Below are positions 8,529-18,447 of a stretch of 64,000 bases of DNA, piece after piece. Source of the DNA: Flavobacterium sp. W4I14 (lineage in GTDB: Bacteria; Bacteroidota; Bacteroidia; Sphingobacteriales; Sphingobacteriaceae); contig JAUSZU010000001.1 of NCBI GenBank assembly GCA_030817875.1, forward strand, positions 5,828,001 to 5,892,000. Reading direction: 5' to 3'. Numbering within the stretch: position 1 is the first letter of the stretch; each line of letters opens with the position of its first letter. The translations under genes were made by a program, and so were the position numbers. The notes beneath the pieces are model-generated. The model saw nothing but the letters and a program-made list of their open reading frames with translations, was not told the origin of the DNA and did not search any database.

Positions 8529-9068
8529 ATAATCTGAGGAGATTTAATTTTTTAAATTCTCCTGTTATTCATATTGATTTTTATAAGATAAATTATCCCT
8601 CAGGATGACAGATTCTAAAAATCAGCGCCAGCGGGATCCGCCTTTATACTAATCATAGCGAATTGTTCGTTAATAATCTTCAACAGGCTTAGCTGGATAT
8701 AGCAGGATGCCTGCAAGGAGAATCCTTTGAACAATTTTTATTGAAAAGCTTCATCCCAGGGGTTGTTAAGCGTTCTTCTTTAAAATTAAATGGATTGATT
8801 ATTAGTGTTTTATTATGCTTTTAGTTAATTAGTGTTAATTATTTAGAATAATTCTAAATAAAGATCTATATTTGTTCATCATTATATGTTTGGTTAGTTG
8901 ATGATAACAAGACCTGTTTGCCTGCATTACTTAATGCAGGCGAATCAGGCACTACTCCACAGAAACTTCAATTTATTTTTTTACACGCGTACAGTAATAA
9001 ATTTGATTGAATTGATCCTAAAAAATAGGATATTGGTATATTGTAAGCCATTAAACATCCTTATTCGC

Positions 9069-9728
9069 ATGAAAAGATCATTTTTAAGCTTCCTTTTGAT
9101 TTCTTTTTTAACTGTAACTGCTTTTGCCCAAAAGAAACCTAATTTTTGGGATGATGTGCAAACCATTAAAAAGTACGATCAAATGTACAAACCACCCATT
9201 CGTCCAGTATTGTTTGTAGGAAGTTCATCTATCCGCAAATGGGATGATTGTACACAGATTTTTGCCAAATACAATGCTTTAAACCGAGGTATTGGTGGTG
9301 CTGTAATTAACGATATTACCTTTTATTTAAACGATGTTGTTTTCCCTTACCAGCCTAAGCAGATTGTACTGTATGTGGGGGAGAACGATTTACCAAACGA
9401 AACGGTTACACCTGATACGGTTTTAAACCGTACCATCCGTTTAGTGCAGGCCATTAGGGCAAAGTTGCCAACGGTACCTATTGTTTACATATCGATTAAA
9501 CCAAGTCCGAGCAGGGATAAATTTAAAGCAAAGGCCGTAGCTTCTAACGCATTGATTGAAAATTTTTTAGCCGGAGAGGCCAATACGAAATTCGTTAATA
9601 TATATCAGTTAATGTTAACCAAAGACGGGCAACTTAGACCAGAACTTTTTGTTGGCGATATGTTACACATGAATGCTGCGGGTTATGCCATCTGGAGAAA
9701 AGCAGTAGAGCGACATTTATTGAAATAA
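9069..9728 (+). CDS. Secreted SGNH/GDSL hydrolase
   Basis: Starting at ATG 9069 gives 219 residues with a clear signal peptide (MKRSFLSFLLISFLTVTAFA). An upstream in-frame ATG at 8898 would bury that signal behind 57 extra residues and is rejected. SGNH blocks are visible. Block I is VLFVGSSSIRKWDD with the nucleophile Ser. Block II is around LNRGIGGAVINDI with its Gly. Block III is LYVGENDLPN with the Asn. Block V is DMLHMNAAGY with the catalytic Asp and His. It should act as an esterase or lipase-like hydrolase in the periplasm or outside, perhaps deacetylating a sugar; the neighbouring glucan locus makes that attractive but unproven. Confidence 0.85.
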   Translation: MKRSFLSFLLISFLTVTAFAQKKPNFWDDVQTIKKYDQMYKPPIRPVLFVGSSSIRKWDDCTQIFAKYNALNRGIGGAVINDITFYLNDVVFPYQPKQIVLYVGENDLPNETVTPDTVLNRTIRLVQAIRAKLPTVPIVYISIKPSPSRDKFKAKAVASNALIENFLAGEANTKFVNIYQLMLTKDGQLRPELFVGDMLHMNAAGYAIWRKAVERHLLK

Positions 9729-10446
9729 TCCGCTCTTTGCCGCGGGGCATGGTAGTTTTTCGCAGATCAAGTTGTTTTTATGTGCTCAAGAATGCTGGCG
9801 CATTTTGGAGCGCCAAAGTACCCAAAGCGCCCTGTCAATCCAGCAATGGGCCTTTTACACAACACTTTATGCATCAAAAAAAAGTGGCACTTCGTTTAAT
9901 CAGTTTTTATTTGTGTTTTCTTTGGGCTGATGAGCCCTTCGGGGTTTGTGTTCAATACTTATTAAGGCTTTAAAATACTGTTTATGAACACAAAACCACT
10001 GCGTTTTAGGTTTGATAATGCTATTTGTTCTTTCCTGTACCTGTTTTTTTGATTTCTCCGGCCCTTGGGATTGACGACGTTCTTCGGTAAATTCTGTGTG
10101 TTATTAAAGCAAGCTAGCATAACGCCAAAAAAAACAGCACAAAGAAGATGTGTACACAAGGCATCTTCGCACACCAAAGCTTGATATGTTACTCTGATTT
10201 AATCCGCTGTCTTTTGTTCCCTAGCACCGATTGAACGGTAAGCCCACAGCGTAGCGAGGACTTAAAGTGAAAGCGGGACCGGAACGCACCGAAGCACCAC
10301 AGGAACTGCGCTCTAAAAAAATAAGCATCATTATTTTCTTCCCACCTGATCACCTAAGAAAATAATAGCAGCCTGGTTTAATATTGGCTTATAGTTGTAC
10401 GCAATGTTAACCGGAATTAAAATTATATATTTATTATTGCGTGCGA
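9729..10446. other. Gap before the PUL regulator, no gene seen
   Basis: The ~700 nt carry only short reading frames of unlikely composition and segments such as gcgtagcgaggacttaaag (10248-10266) that look like intergenic repeat debris. Neither a clear promoter nor a terminator could be assigned. Confidence 0.5.
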
Positions 10447-13380
10447 ATGATCCCTAACCATATGTACAAACTTCTGCTTGCCGTTACTTTTCTTCTGATG
10501 GGCTATCATGCATCGGCCCAGGATCTTTTGGGCATTCCGCAGATTGTAAATTACAATAACGAGCAGTATAACGCAGGGATGCAGAACTGGGATGTTAAGC
10601 AGGATAAAAACGGGATTCTTTATTTCGGGAACAATGAGGGGCTGCTTACTTTTAACGGTCGCTATTGGAACCTGTTTCGCTTACCTAATTATACCTCGGT
10701 ACGCTCAATCGGAATAGACTCTAAAAACCGGATTTACGTAGGTGGGCAGGATGAATTTGGTTTTTATTACCCCAATGAGAAAGGAATTTTAAAATATACT
10801 TCGCTTTTAGGCCTGCTGCCTGAAAAACTGCGGAAACTGGCAGATATATGGGACATCTCCATTATCCACGATGAGGTTTTTTTCAGGTCGAACAATTCCA
10901 TTCTGCATTATAAGGATGGGGTGATTAAAAACTATAAACCCAGTAAGGCCTGGCTATTTATGGGTATAGCCAATAATAAAGTATTTGCCCAATCGGAAGA
11001 ATCGGTTTTAATGGTTTACGAGCAGGAGATGTGGAAACCTTTTTGTGCCGATCCGGTTTTCAAGAAATCGTCTGTTACGGCTATTTTGCCATATAGTGGC
11101 GATACTTTGATGGTTTCTACCTTAAAGGGCGGTTTTTTTCTATTGATTAACCATCAGCTTAAACCCTTCAAAACCAATCTTGATCATGTATTTTTTAATG
11201 ACCGGATTTATTTTGCCGATCAGATCAATCAAAATCTGTATGTAGTAGGTACCACCTCTGGTGGGGTATATATTATGAACAAAGGTGGAGAACTGATCCA
11301 GAAATACAATTACAGGGAAGGTTTGCAGAACAACAACGTGAGGGGCGTGCTTCAGGACCGGGATAAGAACATGTGGCTGGCTTTAGACGATGGGATTGCC
11401 TATGTGGCCATAAATAGTGCCATTAAGAGCATTTTTCCCGACCGTAATAAACAGATTACAAGTTATGCCTTTAGGAAATTTAACCAATCGGTTTATATTG
11501 GTACATCGAACGGTTTGTACATGACCAAAGTTAATCCAGCTGCCAAAGATTTAAGTTATGCCACTTCGGATTTTGAGGAGGTGAAAAATACCAAAGGACA
11601 GGTTTGGGGGCTTGATGAGATTAACAGCCAGCTGTTGCTGGCACACGAGGAGGGCACATTTTTGGTGCAGAACAATGTAGCTAAGCCGCTTTACAATTTA
11701 CCAGGCACCTGGTTGTACCAAAGCTTAGATCGGGTTTACCCAAGCAGCGAGGTTATTGCAGGCACTTATTGGGGTTTACAACACTTAAATTATAAGAATG
11801 GCGTGTTTACCAATGGCGGAAGAATTGACGGCATAAATGAGCCGCTACGGTTTCTTGTAGCAGATAATAATAACCCCGATCATATCTGGGCATCGCACCC
11901 TTACCATGGGGTATATAAAATAGAATTGCAGCCCGATCATAAACGTGTGTTGCATACCACCATGTACACCGACCGCGATGGGTTACCTTCTAAGTTGTAC
12001 AATTATGTGTACCATATAAAAAACAGGGTGGTAATTGCAACTGTTGATGGCGTTTATGAATATGATAACACGAAGAAAAAATTTGTCCGCCTAAAATTAT
12101 TGGCCAATGCCATAAAGGGTATTTCGGTGCAGTATATGAAGGAGGATAACGACGGAAACATTTGGTTTGTAAGCAATAAAAAGGTAGGCGTAATCGATTT
12201 TAGCCGGCCATCGGGACCGAATCCTTTTAGTATTTTTTATCTGCCTGAGTTAGATGGGAAAGTAGTAGGCGGCTTCGAATCTATTTACCCCTTGGATAGT
12301 AAGAACATATTTATTGGGGCCAATAAGGGAGCCTACCATATTAACTATGAAAAATACATTGAAAACATAACCAAACCAATTGTAGTGCTGGGGCAGATTA
12401 AACTGCTTGGAAAGAAGGATAGTTTGGTTTTTGGCGGCTATTTTACCACCAAGGGCATCATTTCTGCCAAACAGGATCTGAGCGAGATACCGGAATACAC
12501 CAATAATTTAAATTCAATGCATTTCGAATATTCCTCTACATTGTTCGAACATGATAAAAATATTAAATTCAGTTATCAGTTGGTTGGTTTCGATAAGGAG
12601 TGGTCCGCATGGAACACGAAAAGCGAAAAGGATTATACCAATCTGCCTGCAGGGAAATATACTTTCAATATTAAAGCCAGAACAGATATAGGTAACGAAT
12701 CGGAAGTGGTAGGTTATACTTTTATAGTGCTGCCAGCCTGGTACAGTACCATATGGATGAGGATTTTTTACCTGATTTTGATTGTGCTGTTAATTAGGTT
12801 GATTATCAGGTGGCAAAAGCGAAAACACATTAAAGAGCAGGAGCGGATGAGTTACCTGCATCAGCTGGAGCTGGATCGGAATGAAAAGGAAATTGTTAGG
12901 CTGCAGAACGAAAAGTTGGAAGCCGATGTAAATTATAAGAACAAAGAACTTTCTACCATGACCATGCACCTGGTACAGCGGGGCAAAGTATTGGCCAAAA
13001 TTAAAGAAGTTATATCGGCTGTAATTAAAAACCATGATATAAATGAGAGCTCGCCAAGTTTCAGGCACCTCATCAGGCTGATCAGGGATGTAGAAAAGAA
13101 GGATCAGGAATTGGATCATATGAGCGTTCACTTTAATCATGTAAACACCGAATTTTTTAATAAACTCAAAGACCTTTACCCTGATTTAAGTCAGAACGAT
13201 TTAAAGTTTTGTGCCTACTTATCGATGAATCTATCTTCAAAAGAAATGGCGCAGCTGATGAATGTAACTATTAAAGCCATCGAAGTGGGCAGATATCGCT
13301 TAAGAAAGAAACTCCAGCTTAAGCCAGAGACTAATTTATATGAGTTCCTGATTAACATCGCCCGCCAAAAAACGTCTTAA
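10447..13380 (+). CDS. Propeller/Y_Y_Y sensor with LuxR-type HTH, PUL regulator
   Basis: The protein is about 977 residues. GTG 10441, ATG 10447 and ATG 10462 are all possible starts; the last gives the tidiest signal peptide (MYKLLLAVTFLLMGYHASAQ). After the signal come repeated Reg_prop-type propeller blades (about residues 25-660; e.g. GILYFGNNEGLLTFNG, NMWLALDDGIAYV, NIWFVSNKKVGVIDF). A Y_Y_Y domain (about 700-765; FSYQLVGFDKEWSAW) follows, then one membrane helix (about 770-790) and a coiled coil. The C-terminal helix-turn-helix reads SQNDLKFCAYLSMNLSSKEM...RYRLRKKLQL. There is no histidine kinase, so ligand binding outside would signal straight to a membrane-tethered DNA-binding domain. 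It lies directly upstream of susC on the same strand and very likely controls it. Confidence 0.85.
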   Translation: MIPNHMYKLLLAVTFLLMGYHASAQDLLGIPQIVNYNNEQYNAGMQNWDVKQDKNGILYFGNNEGLLTFNGRYWNLFRLPNYTSVRSIGIDSKNRIYVGGQDEFGFYYPNEKGILKYTSLLGLLPEKLRKLADIWDISIIHDEVFFRSNNSILHYKDGVIKNYKPSKAWLFMGIANNKVFAQSEESVLMVYEQEMWKPFCADPVFKKSSVTAILPYSGDTLMVSTLKGGFFLLINHQLKPFKTNLDHVFFNDRIYFADQINQNLYVVGTTSGGVYIMNKGGELIQKYNYREGLQNNNVRGVLQDRDKNMWLALDDGIAYVAINSAIKSIFPDRNKQITSYAFRKFNQSVYIGTSNGLYMTKVNPAAKDLSYATSDFEEVKNTKGQVWGLDEINSQLLLAHEEGTFLVQNNVAKPLYNLPGTWLYQSLDRVYPSSEVIAGTYWGLQHLNYKNGVFTNGGRIDGINEPLRFLVADNNNPDHIWASHPYHGVYKIELQPDHKRVLHTTMYTDRDGLPSKLYNYVYHIKNRVVIATVDGVYEYDNTKKKFVRLKLLANAIKGISVQYMKEDNDGNIWFVSNKKVGVIDFSRPSGPNPFSIFYLPELDGKVVGGFESIYPLDSKNIFIGANKGAYHINYEKYIENITKPIVVLGQIKLLGKKDSLVFGGYFTTKGIISAKQDLSEIPEYTNNLNSMHFEYSSTLFEHDKNIKFSYQLVGFDKEWSAWNTKSEKDYTNLPAGKYTFNIKARTDIGNESEVVGYTFIVLPAWYSTIWMRIFYLILIVLLIRLIIRWQKRKHIKEQERMSYLHQLELDRNEKEIVRLQNEKLEADVNYKNKELSTMTMHLVQRGKVLAKIKEVISAVIKNHDINESSPSFRHLIRLIRDVEKKDQELDHMSVHFNHVNTEFFNKLKDLYPDLSQNDLKFCAYLSMNLSSKEMAQLMNVTIKAIEVGRYRLRKKLQLKPETNLYEFLINIARQKTS

Positions 13381-13539
13381 AACAATGTTTTCGCTACAAA
13401 TGAGAACGTTTTTAGTTAAAATAGTTAAGTGTCTGGTATTCAGTTTGATTGTATTTTCCTTGTAGGGCTTATGTAGGCCTAAAAATCTTCTTTTTTGGTT
13501 AATTGAGTGCTGCTGTATGGTTTGTGTAGTAGTGCTAAA

Positions 13540-13571
13540 TTGTGCTAATGCATTGCACCTCTCTAGATTTG
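13540..13571 (+). promoter_or_regulatory. Candidate susC promoter
   Basis: TTG (13540-13542) and TAGATTTG (13564-13571) match TTG-N17-23-TAnnTTTG with a 21-nt spacer. The susC ATG follows 69 nt later, leaving room for a leader. Confidence 0.5.
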
Positions 13572-13640
13572 ATTTATGAAACGGGCTACCAAAAGCCCCG
13601 GTCATTTAACTAACCAAATATTAACTTAAAACTTATTTCT

Positions 13641-16600
13641 ATGAGAGGAAGATTTACATTCGTATTCTTCATTTACTGTATCATGGCATTTCCGCTGGCC
13701 TTATTGGCACAAGACATTCCGGTTACAGGAAAAGTAACAGAACAAAATGGTGCCCCTTTACCTGGTGTAACAGTTAAGCTTGATGGAACTACCAAAGCTG
13801 CATCTACTGATGCCAATGGTGTTTTTAGTATTCAGGCACCTGTTGGCGGTAAATTAACCATCAGTTTAATTGGTATGGCAACACAAACGGTAACCGTTCC
13901 GGCAGGTGGCCGTATCAATGTTTCGCTTGCAGCGGATTCGAAAGATTTAACGGAAGTGGTTGTAGTGGGTTATGGTACACAGAAAAAAAGTGTAGTAACA
14001 GGAGCCATTTCAAGCGTTAAGGCTTCCGACCTCGAAAATCAGCCAGTTGTCCGTATTGAGCAATCTTTACAAGGTAGAACCTCAGGGTTAACTATTGCGG
14101 CTACTTCTGGTCAGCCAGGTTCAAGCTCTACCGTGCGTTTAAGAGGTTTTACTTCTTTTGGCAACAGCAAGAACGATCCGCTTTGGGTAATCGATGGAGT
14201 GGTGATTGATGCAGGTGGCATTGGCTATTTAAATCAAGACGATATCGAATCAATTGAGGTACTTAAAGATGGTGCTTCTGCCGCGATTTATGGAACACGT
14301 GCTGCTGCGGGTGTTATTTTGGTAACCACTAAAAAAGGTAAGGCAGGAACGCTGAACATTAATTATAGTGGTTATTATGGTACGCAGGCACCAGCTAAAA
14401 GATTAGACTTGTTGGATGCTTCTCAATATGCAACGTTGCGTAATCAGGCACTTGTTAGTGCAGGTAAAGCTCCGGCATTTGCCAACCCTGCAGCATTAGG
14501 TGCAGGGACAGATTGGCAAGATTTGATTTTTAATGATAGTGCTCCAAAGCAAAGCCACGAATTTAGTGTATCTGGAGGAAGTGATAAAGCATCTTATTTT
14601 ACCTCTTTTGGCTATACCGATATCAAAGGTATTGTAGCTACTCCTATTTCTAAATTTAACAGGGCTAATGTGCGTATCAATACCTCATTTAAACCCATCA
14701 AAGGCGTAACATTTGGCGAAAATTTAGGGTATAGCCATGGGGTAAACAGCGGTATTGGCGAAACCAACCGGGAGTTTGGTGGTGTACTAAGCTCGGCAAT
14801 TAATTTGGATCCGATTACACCTTCGATTATTACAGATCCTACCTCACAATCGGCTTTTTTCCCCTCTGCTGCGGGTAATCCGGTACAAAATGCTGCAGCA
14901 ACAAGAAATAGTGATGGGCAGCTTTTTGGGATCTCGCCATATGTACTACAGGAAATGAAGAATCCATTGGCTATGATCCAGAACAGATTAGGGAACTATG
15001 GTTACGACCATAATATTGTAGGTAATGTTTTTGCTGATTTGGAACCGATAAAAGGTTTACATATCCGTTCATCATTGGGTACCAAAATGGCTTTTTATGG
15101 AAGTAATTCATTCACTCCGATTGCATATTACAACACCTCTACGCCGATTAACCAATCGTCGTTATCGAGAGAGAATACCTATGTAATTAACTGGAACCTG
15201 GAGAACACCATCTCGTACAACAAGGTGATAGATAAGCATAATTTCACCTTCTTATTGGGCCATGGTGAGTATAAAGATGGCAACCAGCGCAGGGCAACTG
15301 TAGTGTACAATAATGTACCTGCAAAAACTTTCGATGAAGCATCTTTCAGGTATAATGCATTGCCTGCGGATAGAACAAACAGTAGTGGTGGCGATGGTAC
15401 TGATCATAGAATCAATTCACTTTTTTCGAGGATCCAATATAATTATGGTGAGAAATACCTGTTTTCTGCCTTGATCAGACGTGATGGATCTTCCAGGTTT
15501 GGAGGCAATAATAAATTTGGTTACTTCCCTTCAGGATCAATAGGATGGGTACCTACTTTAGAAAACTTTTTCCCTAAAAACGATGTACTTACTTTCCTGA
15601 AAATTCGTGGTAGTTATGGTGTTACCGGAAATGATGGTATCGGCGACTTTCCTTATATCCCAATTGTAGGCGCTGGTGGAGATCGTAATTACGTATTTGG
15701 TTCTACAAATGAGACTGTTTATGTAGGGTACAGCCCGGGTGCTCCAGCCAATCCTGATCTGAAGTGGGAAGAAACCCGTCAGGCAGATATTGGTATCGAT
15801 GCAACGTTGTTTCAGAATTTAACCTTAACTGTTGATATTTATGACAAGAAAACAACGGGTATTTTACAAAATCCACCAATCCCAGGATATGCTGGTTATG
15901 GAAGTTTTGCGCAAAACGTAGCAGACATTCAAAACAGGGGGTTAGAGATTGAGTTGGGATACAGAAAGAAAATCGGTCAATTAGATTTTGGAGTAAACGG
16001 AAACATTTCGTTTTATAAAAATAAAGTTACACAGTTGCTTCCCGGAAACCTTTTTTTAGAAGATAATAGCGCAACCTTCCAGAATTTTGGCAACATTACC
16101 AGAACAGGTTTAAACTTACCTTACCAGCAATATTACGGTTACCAATCGTTGGGTATTTTCCAAAGTCAGGCCGAGGTAGACAGTTATTTAGGGGCCGATG
16201 GTGTAACCAAATTACAACCAAATGCAAAACCAGGCGATTTAAAATTTGCCAACTTAACTAATGATAACATCATCAATCCTGATGACCGTACCTATTTAGG
16301 CAATCCAAACCCAACCGTAAGTTATGGTATTACCATTAATTTAGGTTACAAAAACTTCGATTTTACCGCTTTCGGAAGTGGTTCAGGAGGCAATCAGATT
16401 TTTCAGGGCTTAAGAAGGTTGGATATTGCTACTGCAAATTATCAGCGTAAATATTTAGATGCATGGACCCCAAGCAATACTGGAGCCTCGCTTCCACGCA
16501 TTGTTGATGGCGATCCAAATGGTAACTACTCTAAGTTTACTAACCTGTACCTGGAAAGTGGCAATTTCTTCAGATTAAGAACAATGCAACTAGGTTACTC

Positions 16601-16811
16601 ATTGCCTAACAGCATCATTAATAAATGGGGCATGAAAAAACTGCGGGTTTATGTGCTTGCCGAAAATTTATTTACCATAACCAAATACACGGGTTACGAT
16701 CCAGAATTAGGGGTAACTGCCGATTCGGGTGGTGGCGCACAATACGGTATTGATCGTGGTGCTTATCCACAGGCAAGGGCATTTTTGTTTGGCTTAAATG
16801 TTGGATTTTAA
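13641..16811 (+). CDS. SusC/RagA family TonB-linked outer-membrane transporter
   Basis: The 1056-residue protein has a signal peptide ending at ALLAQ. An N-terminal carboxypeptidase-regulatory-like domain follows (about 28-105; VTGKVTEQNGAPLPGVTVKLDG). Then comes the SusC signature EVVVVGYGTQKKSVVTGAIS, a TonB plug (LQGRTSGLTI, DPLWVIDGVVI, IESIEVLKDGASAAIYGTRAAAG) and a long beta-barrel ending in an aromatic residue (GLNVGF). With SusD it imports glycan oligosaccharides across the outer membrane using TonB energy. It stands 13 nt before susD and follows the propeller-type regulator, so this is a canonical polysaccharide-utilisation locus. The substrate is inferred from the GH30 and GH5 genes downstream as a beta-glucan. 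Confidence 0.93.
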   Translation: MRGRFTFVFFIYCIMAFPLALLAQDIPVTGKVTEQNGAPLPGVTVKLDGTTKAASTDANGVFSIQAPVGGKLTISLIGMATQTVTVPAGGRINVSLAADSKDLTEVVVVGYGTQKKSVVTGAISSVKASDLENQPVVRIEQSLQGRTSGLTIAATSGQPGSSSTVRLRGFTSFGNSKNDPLWVIDGVVIDAGGIGYLNQDDIESIEVLKDGASAAIYGTRAAAGVILVTTKKGKAGTLNINYSGYYGTQAPAKRLDLLDASQYATLRNQALVSAGKAPAFANPAALGAGTDWQDLIFNDSAPKQSHEFSVSGGSDKASYFTSFGYTDIKGIVATPISKFNRANVRINTSFKPIKGVTFGENLGYSHGVNSGIGETNREFGGVLSSAINLDPITPSIITDPTSQSAFFPSAAGNPVQNAAATRNSDGQLFGISPYVLQEMKNPLAMIQNRLGNYGYDHNIVGNVFADLEPIKGLHIRSSLGTKMAFYGSNSFTPIAYYNTSTPINQSSLSRENTYVINWNLENTISYNKVIDKHNFTFLLGHGEYKDGNQRRATVVYNNVPAKTFDEASFRYNALPADRTNSSGGDGTDHRINSLFSRIQYNYGEKYLFSALIRRDGSSRFGGNNKFGYFPSGSIGWVPTLENFFPKNDVLTFLKIRGSYGVTGNDGIGDFPYIPIVGAGGDRNYVFGSTNETVYVGYSPGAPANPDLKWEETRQADIGIDATLFQNLTLTVDIYDKKTTGILQNPPIPGYAGYGSFAQNVADIQNRGLEIELGYRKKIGQLDFGVNGNISFYKNKVTQLLPGNLFLEDNSATFQNFGNITRTGLNLPYQQYYGYQSLGIFQSQAEVDSYLGADGVTKLQPNAKPGDLKFANLTNDNIINPDDRTYLGNPNPTVSYGITINLGYKNFDFTAFGSGSGGNQIFQGLRRLDIATANYQRKYLDAWTPSNTGASLPRIVDGDPNGNYSKFTNLYLESGNFFRLRTMQLGYSLPNSIINKWGMKKLRVYVLAENLFTITKYTGYDPELGVTADSGGGAQYGIDRGAYPQARAFLFGLNVGF

Positions 16812-16824
16812 TATAATTTAAATC

Positions 16825-18354
16825 ATGAAGAAAAAGAATTTTTTATACTTTACAGCAATTGTACTTTCTGTAACGTTGGGTTCGTGCAAAAAGGATTTGG
16901 AAGTAAATCCGCAAGACCGTATAACTTTAGATAATTATTATAAAACACAAGCTGATGCCTTTACCGGATTGGTAGCTATATATGATAGGTTTGCTTATCA
17001 ATCAGGTGGCTTGTACGATAAATCAGCGGTAATGAGTGTTGCAGGTGACGATCAGTTGGCAGGTGGTGGTGGCCCAAGTGATATTAACGATTTGCAGGTA
17101 ATGCAAAATTATACACTTAATGCCAGCACAGGCCCTCAGGGTTACCTTTGGAGCAGAGGGTATAGTGGAATTTACAGAGTAAATGTACTGCTGCAAAAAA
17201 TTGTAGATATCCCTATGGATGCAACATTAAAAGCAAGATATATTGCAGAAGCCAAAGCCATGCGTGCAGCATTTTACTTCGATCTGGTTACCTTTTTTAA
17301 AAATGTACCGATTATAGAGGGCACCGTTGATCCAAAAGATTTATACAATGTTACCCAGGCTGCACCTGCTGCAGTATATGCTTATGTCGAGAAAGATCTT
17401 GCTGATGCAATACCAGGATTGCCAAATACAGTTCCTGCTGCTACAGAAGGTGGCCGCCTTACAAAAGGAGCAGCACAGGCATTGTTGGGCAAGGTTTTGC
17501 TGTATGAGAAAAAATGGCAGGCAGCTGCAGATCAGTTTGCTGTGGTAAACGGTACCGCACCTGGTGTTTCGCCTTCAGTTTACGGCTACAAGTTGATTCC
17601 TAATTTTGGCGATTTATGGAAACCAAGCAATAAATTCAATTCAGAATCCATTATAGAGTTTGTACACAGCAATAAATCTAATGGTAACTGGTCTGCTGCT
17701 GGTAATAGCGAAGGTAACTTACTATCCATCACAACCGGCCCACGTGGATATAGCAAAACACTTGCTACTGCTCCAGATTATTTTAGTGGCTATAGCTTCC
17801 TTGTATTTACAAAAGCCTTTTTTGATTTCATCCATTTCGATCCGAGAAATGCTGCCACGGTAGCCAACCTAGATAGTTTGCAAACTAATGGCATCGCAAA
17901 GTACACTCCTGGTTATAACAATACTGGGTATTTCTTTGCTAAATACATGGGCTTAACTACTCAGGCGGCCGCAAATACACCAGAGTTAAATTTTGGAATA
18001 GACGAATACGAAATCCGTTTGGCCGATACCTATTTAATGGAGGCTGAAGCTTTGATGAATGCTGGTACAGCAGTTGGGGTAGGCTCAAGGGCTTATGCTT
18101 TGCTTAATGCCGTTCGTGCAAGGGTGGGGCTTAATCCTGTTGCTGTGACACAGGCCAATATAGAAAAAGAAAGAAGATTGGAATTAGCAGGCGAAGGACA
18201 ACGTTTCCCTGATCTTATACGTTGGGGCAAAGCTGCTGCAACATTGGCTTCGAAAGGTTTTATTGCTGGTCGACACGAAGTATTCCCAATTCCACAAGGC
18301 GAATTGAACAACACCAAAATTGAACAGAATAAAGAATGGGGCGGAACAAAGTAG
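16825..18354 (+). CDS. SusD/RagB family glycan-binding lipoprotein
   Basis: The 509-residue protein starts with a lipoprotein signal (MKKKNFLYFTAIVLSVTLGS then Cys). SusD features follow: LEVNPQDRITLDNYY near the N-terminus, YSGIYRVNVLLQKI, a TPR-like helical block with YIAEAKAMRAAFYFDLVTFF, and the C-terminal RLADTYLMEAEALMNAG, RARVGLNPV and ERRLELAGEGQRFPDLIRWG. It caps the SusC transporter at the cell surface and binds the glycan. It follows susC by 13 nt in the same operon. A strong hairpin terminator lies about 40 nt beyond its stop. Confidence 0.93.
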   Translation: MKKKNFLYFTAIVLSVTLGSCKKDLEVNPQDRITLDNYYKTQADAFTGLVAIYDRFAYQSGGLYDKSAVMSVAGDDQLAGGGGPSDINDLQVMQNYTLNASTGPQGYLWSRGYSGIYRVNVLLQKIVDIPMDATLKARYIAEAKAMRAAFYFDLVTFFKNVPIIEGTVDPKDLYNVTQAAPAAVYAYVEKDLADAIPGLPNTVPAATEGGRLTKGAAQALLGKVLLYEKKWQAAADQFAVVNGTAPGVSPSVYGYKLIPNFGDLWKPSNKFNSESIIEFVHSNKSNGNWSAAGNSEGNLLSITTGPRGYSKTLATAPDYFSGYSFLVFTKAFFDFIHFDPRNAATVANLDSLQTNGIAKYTPGYNNTGYFFAKYMGLTTQAAANTPELNFGIDEYEIRLADTYLMEAEALMNAGTAVGVGSRAYALLNAVRARVGLNPVAVTQANIEKERRLELAGEGQRFPDLIRWGKAAATLASKGFIAGRHEVFPIPQGELNNTKIEQNKEWGGTK

Positions 18355-18391
18355 TTGCTCATCTATTATACACGCTTAATGTTTAATTGTT

Positions 18392-18427
18392 AACAGGGAG
18401 AAAGCGAAATCTTTCTTCCTGTTTTTT
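18392..18427 (+). terminator. Intrinsic terminator between susD and the enzyme genes
   Basis: aacagggagaaag (18392-18404) pairs with ctttcttcctgtt (18411-18423): 13 bp with a single G-T pair and a 6-nt loop, followed by a run of six T. It should stop or reduce transcription between susCD and the glycosidase genes. Confidence 0.75.
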
Positions 18428-18447
18428 CATCTGCTCATCTTTTACCT

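Larger units (their letters stand above)
7376..9068. other. Gene-free region rich in repeats
   Basis: No convincing protein or RNA gene was found in these ~1.7 kb on either strand. The contents are a fragment and a full copy of the cgtcat-type palindromic repeat (7388-7602), two ~130-bp elements with inverted ends (7626-7754 and 8188-8317), an 11-bp degenerate tandem array (7943-8033), a 15-nt palindrome taatccgacggatta (8059-8073), and another hairpin repeat (8380-8528). The last ~500 nt up to the SGNH gene hold only a -7-like box TATATTTG at 8867-8874. Confidence 0.7.

Noticed and set aside
7376..8897. Pseudogene in the long gap after the FUSC gene
   Set aside because: No stretch on either strand gave a recognisable broken protein; the content is explained by repeats.
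9737..9973. 78-codon plus-strand open frame after the SGNH gene
   Set aside because: Its sequence has no recognisable fold, is rich in residues typical of translated intergenic repeats, and lacks a signal or family motif.
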